Below are positions 56,574 through 64,000 of a stretch of DNA of 64,000 bases, in pieces; position 1 is the stretch's first letter; every line of letters begins with the position of its first letter. Origin of the DNA: RBG-16-34-14 sp963727535 (GTDB lineage Bacteria; Bacteroidota; Ignavibacteria; Ignavibacteriales; Ignavibacteriaceae). The stretch is taken from contig CAVSGR010000006.1 of the NCBI GenBank assembly GCA_963727535.1, positions 124,001 to 188,000 on the forward strand, given 5' to 3'. Made by a program: the position numbers and the translations under genes. The notes beneath the pieces are model-generated. The model worked only from the letters and a program-made list of their open reading frames with translations, did not search any database and was not told the DNA's origin.

Positions 56574-57365
56574 TTACATACTCGCTTTCCGCGAAAGAAA
56601 ATCTTTAATCGTTTTATTAACTGCTTCCGGGTTTTCCAACGGACTAATATGCCCGGCTCCCGGTATAATTTGAAATTGTGAATCTGAAATTGTGTTTGCC
56701 ATTTCTTTCATTACTGCTGGTGGAGTTAATTTGTCCTTCTCTCCACAAACAACTAAAACAGGAATTTTTACCTTAGAAAGATATTCTGTTGTATCTGTCC
56801 TGCCAGCCATTGCAAGAAGACATCCTTTTACACCGATAGGCGATGACTTTAAACTTCTTTTTAAAGTTTCTTTGTAAAAAGATTTAGACAGGGATTCTTC
56901 GGCAAAGCAATTTGGAACAAAATCATTAACAAATTTTTCTACTCCTATTTCATTAATTATTTTAATTCCTTCTGCGCGCTTTAACTTTACGTCATTATTA
57001 TCTGCGGCAGATTTAGTATCACATAGTATTAGTGCTCTGAGCTCTTTTTCAAACTTTTCTACTGCTCTTATGGCAATATATCCGCCCATCGAGAGCCCGC
57101 AAATAACAGGCTTATCAAGCTTCAGCGTTTCTATTATTTCCAGTAGATCATCAACAAACATTTCCATAGTAAATTGTCCTTCGCCAGAAGGCGACTCTCC
57201 CAATCCTCTTATGTCATAAGAAACACAAAAACATTCTTTGCTCAATTCTTCTATTTGATTATCCCACATACGATGGTCAAAAGGAAAGCCATGTATAAAA
57301 ACTATGGGAAAGTCTTTAGGATTTCCTTTAATAAAAGTTGCGAGATTATTTTTTATTTTTACCAC
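56574..57365 (-). CDS. Alpha/beta hydrolase
   Basis: This 263-residue protein has the oxyanion-hole segment VFIHGFPFDHRMWDN, the nucleophilic serine in VICGLSMGGYIAIRA, the acid in VVCGEKDKLTPPAVM, and the catalytic histidine in IPGAGHISPLENPEAVN. The fold resembles 3-oxoadipate enol-lactonase and related esterases. The substrate is unknown. It is convergent with the NUDIX gene and divergent from the DUF3078 gene, so it stands alone. Confidence 0.88.
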   Translation of the reverse strand: MVKIKNNLATFIKGNPKDFPIVFIHGFPFDHRMWDNQIEELSKECFCVSYDIRGLGESPSGEGQFTMEMFVDDLLEIIETLKLDKPVICGLSMGGYIAIRAVEKFEKELRALILCDTKSAADNNDVKLKRAEGIKIINEIGVEKFVNDFVPNCFAEESLSKSFYKETLKRSLKSSPIGVKGCLLAMAGRTDTTEYLSKVKIPVLVVCGEKDKLTPPAVMKEMANTISDSQFQIIPGAGHISPLENPEAVNKTIKDFLSRKASM

Positions 57366-57411
57366 CTGTTTCTTAATTAACTATTTCTAAATAGAAAATA
57401 AGGAGATTGTC

Positions 57412-58260
57412 TTGAAAAGACTAATCGGGTTACTTTTTTGTATAAGCATTTTATTTGTGTCTGGCTCCTTTGCTCAGCAAGACACTGTTATACTCTACAA
57501 ATGGATTCCAAAAGCAGTTGCGGGTTTAAATATTAGCCAGCTTTCACTTAGTAATTGGTCGCAGGGTGGGGACAACTCGTTAACCTGGACGATTGTTGGA
57601 ACGGGAGGAATAAAATATGCAACCGAAGATTGGGGTTTCACAAACGATCTAAAGCTTGCTTACGGACGAACAAAGCTCGGGTCGGAAGATTTTAAAACTA
57701 ATGATAACGAACTTTACCTGGAAAGCGTTTTATCGAGAAATGTTGGCTGGGATATCAGTCCATATTTTAGCAATACTTTAAGAACAGCTTTAACCGCCGG
57801 ATATGATTATGGTGTAACGCCAAAAGAAGAGATCGCAAACTTTTTTGATCCGGGTTATTTAACACAGAGTTTGGGTTTTACATATAATAAGGTTTCCGGT
57901 TTTGAAACCAGGCTAGGCTTTGCTGTGCAGGAAATAATTACAAATACACAGACACAATATAGTGACGATATCTCCACCTCAGATACTGAAAAAGTGAAAG
58001 TAGAAACAGGAATCGAGTCCGTATCAACGGCAGAATATACTGTGATGGAAAATGTTTTGTTAAAAACTAAATTAAGATTGTTTAGTCGTTTTAATAGCAT
58101 GGATGTTTGGGATGTTCGGTGGGATAATACAATTGCAGCAAAAGTGAATGATTATCTTAACGTAAACTTGACTTTTCTTTTAGTATACGAAGAAGCCCAA
58201 ATCGCCAAGACACAGATAAAAGAAGGTTTACAATTAGGTCTCGTCTATTCGATTCTATAG
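57412..58260 (+). CDS. DUF3078 outer-membrane protein
   Basis: This 282-residue protein has a signal peptide (ILFVSGSFAQQ) and the DUF3078 start: KAVAGLNISQLSLSNWSQGG followed by a GGDNSLTW motif. Alternating strands continue to the end (YLNVNLTFLLVYEEAQ, then LQLGLVYSIL), as in an outer-membrane barrel. The family's role is unknown. A GGAGA ribosome site precedes it. Confidence 0.85.
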   Translation: MKRLIGLLFCISILFVSGSFAQQDTVILYKWIPKAVAGLNISQLSLSNWSQGGDNSLTWTIVGTGGIKYATEDWGFTNDLKLAYGRTKLGSEDFKTNDNELYLESVLSRNVGWDISPYFSNTLRTALTAGYDYGVTPKEEIANFFDPGYLTQSLGFTYNKVSGFETRLGFAVQEIITNTQTQYSDDISTSDTEKVKVETGIESVSTAEYTVMENVLLKTKLRLFSRFNSMDVWDVRWDNTIAAKVNDYLNVNLTFLLVYEEAQIAKTQIKEGLQLGLVYSIL

Positions 58261-58291
58261 AAAAATGTTTGGGCATTTTCTATAGGAATTA

Positions 58292-61009
58292 TCAGTAAAA
58301 ATATCCTATGGAAAAATAGAAATCTACGTCTCCCCAGCTTATTGGGCTGCCGGGCAGATTCTTTTTATAGAGAAAGCTCCTGCCGACAGAAAAGTCGGCG
58401 GGACCTATTGGCGTATCGAAGGAAAGTGTTGTCCCAATTCCCTGTTTTAGATCTTTAAATCTTATTTGCTCCTGAAAATCCCATGTAGATCCTAAATCAT
58501 ATCGAAAACTAAAATAAGTATCGAAAAATATTTTAAACGGAAGAAGAACAGAGTATTGAAAAGAACCTAGAAATATCTGTCTTCCTCTATATTCGTTTTC
58601 TCTCATACCAAAAAAAGAATTTTGTCCTCCAAGAGAATATTGCTCTGCCAGCGGCAATGTTTTATCTCCGAATCCCATTAATATCCTTGGCGAGAATGTG
58701 TGTACATCATTTATGGTAAAATAACTTTTGTAATCAAATCCTATGTTGGAGAAACCGACATCTCCACCTAAAAAAGATGAGGCTGTTTCATAAGACCCAT
58801 TGAAGTAAACGCCGCTGCGCGGATATGGATATCTGTCCTGAGAGTCAATGGTTGAGCTGATCTTAAGACTTACTACTTTGTTTTTGGAGGGACTGGGACT
58901 GATATTGGTGCCATCTATATTTTTTATTTCATCATACTGATATTTGCCCTTAAATATAAGGTTACCAAATTTCTCCAGTTGTGTGCCGACCGCTATCGAT
59001 GCCCCATAATATATCTGCCTGTATTCGCCATTTACTATCCTTGAAAATGTTTTATCGGATGTCGTTGGATTGTTATCATAAACAAAAATATCCTGAAATT
59101 GATAATACGCATTTATCTTGTATGTAAGATATGTATCAAATATTCTGTTTGATTTGTGCTCTAAAATATATGCCCGGTTTCTTGTTCCACCAAATAGGAT
59201 AAGCCCCAGTTCGGTAGCTGTTCCGAAAAGGTCTTCGTCTCTGATGTCCAGATTCAATTGTGCTTTGTTCTCGTTATCCACCCTGAACCCAACTCTTAAC
59301 AGACCGGATGTTTTTTCATTCACCCGCAATATTATTTTATTCATGTCCCCATCTTTTTTTACCAGGAGTATTATGCCATCAAAAAGATTGGTGCTCCTAA
59401 GATTGGTTAGTCCTTCTGAAACTTCCGCATAGCGAAAATAGTCTCCCGCTTTTATTGGAAGTTCCCTTGTAATAATATTTGCGTTCGTTCTTGTATTTCC
59501 CTGTACTGATATAGAGTAAACTATTCCTTCATCAAAGGATAGAGATAATCTTCCGGTATACTCGTTAAATTTTTTGTCTCTTATTGCGGCTAAACAATAG
59601 CCTGCCTTCCTGTATTGTTCAAGAATCTTCACTATAAGTGAGTAGATTATTCTCCCGTTATAAGGTTTGCCGATTACTTCTTCGGTTATTCTATCAACTT
59701 CTGCTTTGTTTATAACCGTAATTCCGGAACAATCTATGTTTTTTATTATTCGGTTGTTCTCTGAAACAAAAGATATGTCTGTCTTCTTTTCTCCTTTTTT
59801 AACAAGGGCTTCAATGTTTTCAAATTCCCCTGTATTATATAAAGAATAAATATCTTTTTTTATCTCTTTTTCTGAAACAGAATCTTCTGACGAATATTTT
59901 TTTAACAAAGAGGTCTCCCATGGGAAAGTACCTTCATGATTTTCAACGCTTCTAATGTATTTACCCTGCCAAGATAAGGTTTGGTAAGCAAGACTATCAA
60001 TTTCTCTTCTTATGGCTGCGGTCTGCCGTAAGGTGCTTACATATCCTTGCGATATTAGCGAATCTACTCTTGTAAAATCTGTTGCGGATCTGTTTGAATC
60101 CACCGGCGATATAACAAAATCAGCCAGGGCCAATTGGTTTTCGTTCATGTGCTTCATTGGTATACTTATTATTTGATCCGCTATAATCCAGGGCAAATCA
60201 AGATCGTCTTTGGAATGAAGCTCACTTGAGGTATTGACTGCAATAACAATGTCAGCCCCCTGTTCAAACGCAATCTTAACCGGAATGTTCGCAGCCAATC
60301 CACCGTCTACTAAAACTAAGGAATCTATCCTGACGGGGGGAAGGAAAAACGAAACACTTGAACTTGCTCTCATTGCCTGGCTTAAAGAACCTTTATCCAA
60401 GACAACGGCATTCCCCGTAACAAGATCTGTACACACGGCTCTGAATTTAATTTTAAAATCATCAAAGCTTTTTTCTACATGAACCGGGGCTTGCAATGCC
60501 AGTAGATTTAAATAATTTGACAGTCTATGACCCGTATTTATTGATGTCGGAATTACTGGCGTAAATCCGTCAAGTCTTAACGTTAAAATTGCTTTATCTT
60601 CAGTAACCTTTTGATCAACAAATAACTCTCTCCTGTTTGTTTCGCCTTCCGGCAGTAAAAGTTCGTCCCAATCTGTATTTCTCGCAATCGAGTCAAGCTG
60701 TTCAACAGAATATCCTGCAGCATAAAGCCCGCCTATAATACTGCCCATGCTGGTTCCAACAATCATATCAATATTAATTCCTGCTTCTTTTAGAGCTTTC
60801 AAAACCCCAATTTGTGCAAGACCTCGCGCACCGCCGCCGCTTAGTGCCAAAGCCACTACTGGTTTGTTCTTAGGGATTTTTTCTTCCAGCCTAAAAGGAA
60901 GTTTTTCTTTTTTATACTCTATGCGAATTGTGTCTGGGGTTTGGCTTTTTATAGCCACAGTAAATGTAAAAAGAATCGTGACTAAAATTATTTTGAACTT
61001 AAAAGACAT
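58292..61009 (-). CDS. Patatin-like phospholipase fused to a POTRA/BamA-like outer-membrane barrel
   Basis: This 905-residue protein has a signal peptide, then a patatin domain with the oxyanion loop ALSGGGARGLAQIGVLKAL, the nucleophilic serine in IVGTSMGSIIGG, and the aspartate in LVDGGLAANIP. Then come POTRA-like segments (SVQGNTRTNANIITREL) and a C-terminal barrel (SLGGQNSFFGMRENEYRGRQ, then a final strand ending FSIGYFY). It resembles PlpD-type type Vd proteins and Bacteroidota patatin-BamA proteins: the barrel inserts in the outer membrane and presents a phospholipase. Length and layout are intact. Confidence 0.9.
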   Translation of the reverse strand: MSFKFKIILVTILFTFTVAIKSQTPDTIRIEYKKEKLPFRLEEKIPKNKPVVALALSGGGARGLAQIGVLKALKEAGINIDMIVGTSMGSIIGGLYAAGYSVEQLDSIARNTDWDELLLPEGETNRRELFVDQKVTEDKAILTLRLDGFTPVIPTSINTGHRLSNYLNLLALQAPVHVEKSFDDFKIKFRAVCTDLVTGNAVVLDKGSLSQAMRASSSVSFFLPPVRIDSLVLVDGGLAANIPVKIAFEQGADIVIAVNTSSELHSKDDLDLPWIIADQIISIPMKHMNENQLALADFVISPVDSNRSATDFTRVDSLISQGYVSTLRQTAAIRREIDSLAYQTLSWQGKYIRSVENHEGTFPWETSLLKKYSSEDSVSEKEIKKDIYSLYNTGEFENIEALVKKGEKKTDISFVSENNRIIKNIDCSGITVINKAEVDRITEEVIGKPYNGRIIYSLIVKILEQYRKAGYCLAAIRDKKFNEYTGRLSLSFDEGIVYSISVQGNTRTNANIITRELPIKAGDYFRYAEVSEGLTNLRSTNLFDGIILLVKKDGDMNKIILRVNEKTSGLLRVGFRVDNENKAQLNLDIRDEDLFGTATELGLILFGGTRNRAYILEHKSNRIFDTYLTYKINAYYQFQDIFVYDNNPTTSDKTFSRIVNGEYRQIYYGASIAVGTQLEKFGNLIFKGKYQYDEIKNIDGTNISPSPSKNKVVSLKISSTIDSQDRYPYPRSGVYFNGSYETASSFLGGDVGFSNIGFDYKSYFTINDVHTFSPRILMGFGDKTLPLAEQYSLGGQNSFFGMRENEYRGRQIFLGSFQYSVLLPFKIFFDTYFSFRYDLGSTWDFQEQIRFKDLKQGIGTTLSFDTPIGPADFSVGRSFLYKKNLPGSPISWGDVDFYFSIGYFY

Positions 61010-61085
61010 TTACAAAGAAGAAATTTTTTGCGAATTAAAATAGCATATTTCTGTGGCTTTATAAATGCTTTGTGACAGGGTTGTT

Positions 61086-62945
61086 TTATCTTCTTTTTTT
61101 CTGCTGTTGTTTTGCATTCTGCTCGGCCGCTTCCAAAAGCTTAGACATAAAGCCCTTTTGCTTCTTAGGATTCTTTACCGGTTCCAGCACCATACCATCA
61201 TGCTTATGATTTATATAATACTGCTGTGCAATTGAAAGAACATTAAACATAAAGTAATAAAGATTTAGTCCGGAAGGAAAGCTCATAAAAAGAATGGTTA
61301 ACATGACCGGCATTACATAAACCAGCGCCTGTTGCTTTGGGTCCTTCATGCTCATCTTTTGTTGAAAGAAGGTCGTGACCCCCATCAGTAAAGCTAATCC
61401 TGACAATTGATCTATTCCAAAAATTGGTAATTTAAAAGACAGGTGATAAATAATATCAGGACGAGATAGGTCTGTTATCCAGAATATAAATGGCTTTTGT
61501 CTTAGTTCTATAGCAACGCGGAACAATCCCCACAAAGCAATAAATATTGGCATTTGCAGGAATAATGGCAAACAACCCCCCGCTGGATTTACACCATAAG
61601 TAGAATAAAGTTTCATCGTTTCTTTATTCGTTTTCTGCGCGTCGTCTTTATACTTTTCTTTTATTTCGGTTATTTTTGGCTGAAGCAGCTGCATTTTTTT
61701 CATCGATTGCATGCTCTGCTTTGTAAGAGGATAAAGAACTATTTTTATGATAATCGAAAAGACGATTATAACAAAGCCATAGTTTGGAATAATGCTGTGA
61801 AGAAAAGTAAACAAGGGGAGGAGAACATATTCGGCGATAGGTCTTACTATAAAAGTAATTCCGAAAAGGCTACCAAAATTTACGATTGCCTCAAAGTTAT
61901 CCCCATATTCCTTTAAGATGTCATAATCAACCGGGCCTAAGTAAATATTGAATGTGTTCGATTCAAAGTCGGTATTTTTGAATGGGATTATCAGGCGCCC
62001 GCTATAAATTTCGTTAACTCCATCCTTGCCAATTTCTTCCCTTGTGCCCCTTATATATGCGCCCTCTACACCGCCGGGGTTCTTTGGGGCTATTATTGCA
62101 GTAAAATACTTGTTCCTTATGTTTAACCAGTCGACTCTTCCATTGAATTCTTTCTCAACAGGTTCTTTCAAATCTGTCGCATCTACGAGAACCTGTTCAT
62201 CTCCATAATAAACACTGGCATCTGAGGAGTTTGCCTCGTCCACAGAATTTTTCTCTACGAAACGAATGCCGCTATTCCACACAACATCATAGGCATTGTT
62301 TCCGATAATGTTGTTCATTCCAATAAGCTGAATGTTGGAAATAAAGTTATACTTGTTACCATAAAAAGTGTATATCTTTTTTATCTCTCCCTTGTTCTCA
62401 GCCTTGGTTGTAAATTCTAAAGTCAGGCTGTCGCTTCCGGAAAGATTATACCTGCGTTTTTTTGTATCGCTGTCAAAGTGAAGTTCTCCCGTATTAATGG
62501 CTTTACCATCTGACGTAACAAAAGCAATATCATAGGCGTTTGACAAACTATAGTTTATTAATTGAACCATAGTATTATAATTAGCAGAGTCAGATTTTGC
62601 AGAATACCAGTTCTTAAACTTTTTTAGATAACACTTTTTTATATTTGCTCCCTTCGTTGAAATCTCGAGCGTTACAAGATCGTTATCTATCGTTATTATT
62701 TTTTCCTTCTCCGTTGACTTCTGAAAAAACTTGCCCAGCGTTGTGGTTGTATCTTTTGCTTCAACTTTTGGAACTTCTTTCTCTTTTTTAGGGACGGGCT
62801 TGGAAACCGTATCTAATTTTGTAACATGTGTTGTGTCTGCCGGGTTTAGAGGCGGATTAACTGGTGGCTTTGGTGAGTTAAAATACAACCAGATAATTAA
62901 TATACCCCCTATTAATACAAATGCTATAACTGTTCTTTTATCCAT
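61086..62945 (-). CDS. yidC: Membrane protein insertase YidC
   Basis: This 619-residue protein has an N-terminal signal anchor (TVIAFVLIGGILIIWLYF), the large Gram-negative periplasmic P1 domain, and the conserved insertase core. Five C-terminal membrane segments show YPLTKQSMQSMKKMQLLQPK and YGVNPAGGCLPLFLQMPIFI, followed by LIFMSFPSGLNLYYF-like residues. The tail is basic (NAKQQQKKRR). It inserts proteins into the inner membrane with or without SecYEG. The length is normal. Confidence 0.97.
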   Translation of the reverse strand: MDKRTVIAFVLIGGILIIWLYFNSPKPPVNPPLNPADTTHVTKLDTVSKPVPKKEKEVPKVEAKDTTTTLGKFFQKSTEKEKIITIDNDLVTLEISTKGANIKKCYLKKFKNWYSAKSDSANYNTMVQLINYSLSNAYDIAFVTSDGKAINTGELHFDSDTKKRRYNLSGSDSLTLEFTTKAENKGEIKKIYTFYGNKYNFISNIQLIGMNNIIGNNAYDVVWNSGIRFVEKNSVDEANSSDASVYYGDEQVLVDATDLKEPVEKEFNGRVDWLNIRNKYFTAIIAPKNPGGVEGAYIRGTREEIGKDGVNEIYSGRLIIPFKNTDFESNTFNIYLGPVDYDILKEYGDNFEAIVNFGSLFGITFIVRPIAEYVLLPLFTFLHSIIPNYGFVIIVFSIIIKIVLYPLTKQSMQSMKKMQLLQPKITEIKEKYKDDAQKTNKETMKLYSTYGVNPAGGCLPLFLQMPIFIALWGLFRVAIELRQKPFIFWITDLSRPDIIYHLSFKLPIFGIDQLSGLALLMGVTTFFQQKMSMKDPKQQALVYVMPVMLTILFMSFPSGLNLYYFMFNVLSIAQQYYINHKHDGMVLEPVKNPKKQKGFMSKLLEAAEQNAKQQQKKRR

Positions 62946-62956
62946 TGGTTTTCCAT

Positions 62957-63166
62957 TTAGCGTACGGGATCATATCCACCTTTATTTAGGGGGTTACATC
63001 TTAAAATTCTCCAGGCGGTCATTATTCCACCTTTTATTGCTCCATGTTTTCTTATTGCCTCAATACCATATTCAGAGCAAGAGGGATAAAATCTACAGGA
63101 TGGTGGAAAAAGAGGCGATACTATTTTTTGATAAGCTTTTATAATTATTATTAAAATAGTTTTCAT
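62957..63166 (-). CDS. yidD: YidD, membrane protein insertion efficiency factor
   Basis: This 69-residue protein shows the whole family signature: IIIIKAYQKIVSPLFPPSCR, FYPSCSEYGIEAIRKHG, and GGYDPV at the end, with three conserved cysteines. It assists YidC. Its start codon follows directly after the rnpA stop, so translation is probably coupled. Confidence 0.95.
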   Translation of the reverse strand: MKTILIIIIKAYQKIVSPLFPPSCRFYPSCSEYGIEAIRKHGAIKGGIMTAWRILRCNPLNKGGYDPVR

Positions 63167-63565
63167 TTATATGCTGCTTTCTATCCGCTGCATCAGATCT
63201 ACCACTTCCGGCATTACCTCTTTTAAGCTCATCTTTTTCATAGTTACTTCTGTCATAGAAAATGTTGAAAAGACTACTCTGAGTAATATGCTTTTTTTCT
63301 TACAACAGGCTGTCAGCTTTTCCTTGTTTAGTCTATAAGAAGTCCTTATTAATCTTTTAACCCGGTTTCGCCAGACTGCCTTTCCATGTTTTTTTGAAAT
63401 TGCCGCTGCAATCTTTACTCCAACCTCTTCGGTTTTTTTCTCTACTAAATATACTGCTTTAATTTTCTGATCTTTAGAAATGAGGACTTTACCGGTGGTA
63501 AATAATTCATTAAAACTTTTTTTGCTCTTTATTCTTTCTTTCTGGGAAAGACTGTGTTGTCTCAA
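63167..63565 (-). CDS. rnpA: Ribonuclease P protein component
   Basis: This 132-residue protein begins with a TTG start and shows the basic RNA-binding RNR motif in AVWRNRVKRLIRTSYR and the KKSFNELFTTGKVL helix. It is the protein part of RNase P, which matures tRNA 5' ends. It follows rpmH by five bases and overlaps nothing. The N-terminal KERIKSKKSF is typical. Confidence 0.95.
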   Translation of the reverse strand: MRQHSLSQKERIKSKKSFNELFTTGKVLISKDQKIKAVYLVEKKTEEVGVKIAAAISKKHGKAVWRNRVKRLIRTSYRLNKEKLTACCKKKSILLRVVFSTFSMTEVTMKKMSLKEVMPEVVDLMQRIESSI

Positions 63566-63570
63566 AGAAA

Positions 63571-63717
63571 TTATTTCTCATCACTAACTGTTAAACTTTT
63601 TCTTCCTTTGGCTCTTCTGCTTGCCAAAACTTTTCTTCCGTTCTTGGTTTTCATTCTTTCTCTGAAACCATGTTTGTTTTTTCTTTTCCTGTTGCTCGGC
63701 TGATATGTTCGTTTCAT
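63571..63717 (-). CDS. rpmH: 50S ribosomal protein L34
   Basis: This 48-residue protein is short and very basic: MKRTYQPSNRKRKNKHGFRE followed by RMKTKNGRKVLASRRAKGRK. Nearly every position matches L34. It is the first gene of the rpmH-rnpA-yidD-yidC operon, which in many bacteria lies beside dnaA and the origin. Confidence 0.97.
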   Translation of the reverse strand: MKRTYQPSNRKRKNKHGFRERMKTKNGRKVLASRRAKGRKSLTVSDEK

Positions 63718-64000
63718 GCGTTACCCTTAATAATTTACTTTAGCTGTGTTTTTTAATTATCAAAAATACTAAATATTATCTTTTTTACCCAAGTTTTAAA
63801 AGCTTTAATTTTTTTTCCTCCTAGTAAAGAATTAATTTGCACGAGTTAGTTTTACTTTATATTTTTTGGGAAGAGAGAGGAGCAAAAAAGTTGTGAATGG
63901 ATTGTGGATAAGATTTAATTGTGAAAACGTTCCACATGATTTTGCATGTGACCTCCCCAAAAACCAAAACTTATTTTTGTGTGTATACCTCAATTTATTT
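63718..64000. other. Probable replication-origin side: intergenic region upstream of rpmH
   Basis: No gene is seen in these 283 bases. An exact DnaA box in the reverse orientation, TGTGGATAA, lies at 63903-63911, and a one-mismatch relative (TGTGAAAAC) at 63920-63928. It is AT-rich, with the rpmH promoter presumably near 63720-63840. dnaA, if adjacent, is outside the window. Confidence 0.6.

Noticed and set aside
1..64000. CRISPR array, rRNA operon or IS element
   Set aside because: No regularly spaced direct repeats, no rRNA sequences and no transposase-like frames were seen on either strand.

Overview
The window looks like a chromosomal segment of a low-GC, Gram-negative member of the Bacteroidota/Chlorobiota/Ignavibacteriota group, most likely Ignavibacteriota. 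Three things point there. First, there is a type IX secretion-style trio: a PorV/PorQ-like barrel, a 1146-residue cargo with a YPNP-type C-terminal sorting domain, and a TonB-dependent receptor with a carboxypeptidase-like N-terminal domain. Second, Gram-negative envelope genes are present (full-length YidC with a periplasmic domain, patatin-BamA-like protein, hldD, RND efflux). Third, many genes have clear GGAG-type Shine-Dalgarno sites, which classical Bacteroidota usually lack. The species assignment is inference. No phage, IS element, CRISPR array or rRNA operon is visible.

Layout. 1-9.9 kb: partial OsmC-type gene, the ergothioneine pair egtB-egtD, DinB-like protein, valS, a secreted acid phosphatase, a frame-broken DUF1015 gene, serC and a small lipoprotein. 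9.9-17.5 kb: minus-strand surface-protein trio (TonB receptor, sorting-domain cargo, PorV-like barrel). 17.8-29 kb: housekeeping and accessory genes, including DUF2203, tag, NTF2-like proteins, a quinone oxidoreductase, GNAT, dCMP deaminase, a DMT permease, a sodium:solute symporter, a DUF2807 adhesin-like protein, rsgA and an exported MsrA. 29-37.5 kb: a MalT-like LuxR regulator followed by a TolC/adaptor/RND efflux operon. 37.8-41 kb: a small protein of unknown function, then a thioredoxin-DUF302-DUF2892-DUF6132 redox cluster and an MFS transporter. 41-50.8 kb: YtxH protein, zinc-finger/FecR protein, tRNA-Lys with a broken 3' copy beside it, lytic transglycosylase, a small secreted H-type-lectin-like protein, exported MsrB, a two-component system and an MBL-fold hydrolase. 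50.8-61 kb: metH (frame-broken), hldD, an acidic micro-protein, NUDIX and alpha/beta hydrolases, a DUF3078 outer-membrane protein and a patatin-BamA-like protein. 61-64 kb: the conserved rpmH-rnpA-yidD-yidC block, followed by an intergenic stretch with an exact DnaA box, so the chromosome origin is probably just at or beyond the right edge.

Shared themes are envelope biogenesis and secretion, and sulfur/oxidative stress defence (ergothioneine, OsmC, both Msr enzymes outside the cytoplasm, thioredoxin cluster). Five genes (DUF1015, RND pump, DUF302, MFS, metH) carry single-base frame breaks. Total lengths and recognisable residues on both sides fit one-base indels, so sequencing or assembly error is at least as likely as real gene decay. 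I found no clearly new multi-gene defence or biosynthetic system. The more unusual items are the tRNA-Lys 3' duplication, a 28-bp motif shared by two distant upstream regions, the imperfect palindromic repeats bracketing the dCMP deaminase gene, the secreted H-lectin-like protein, and several unassigned small proteins next to regulatory or redox genes.
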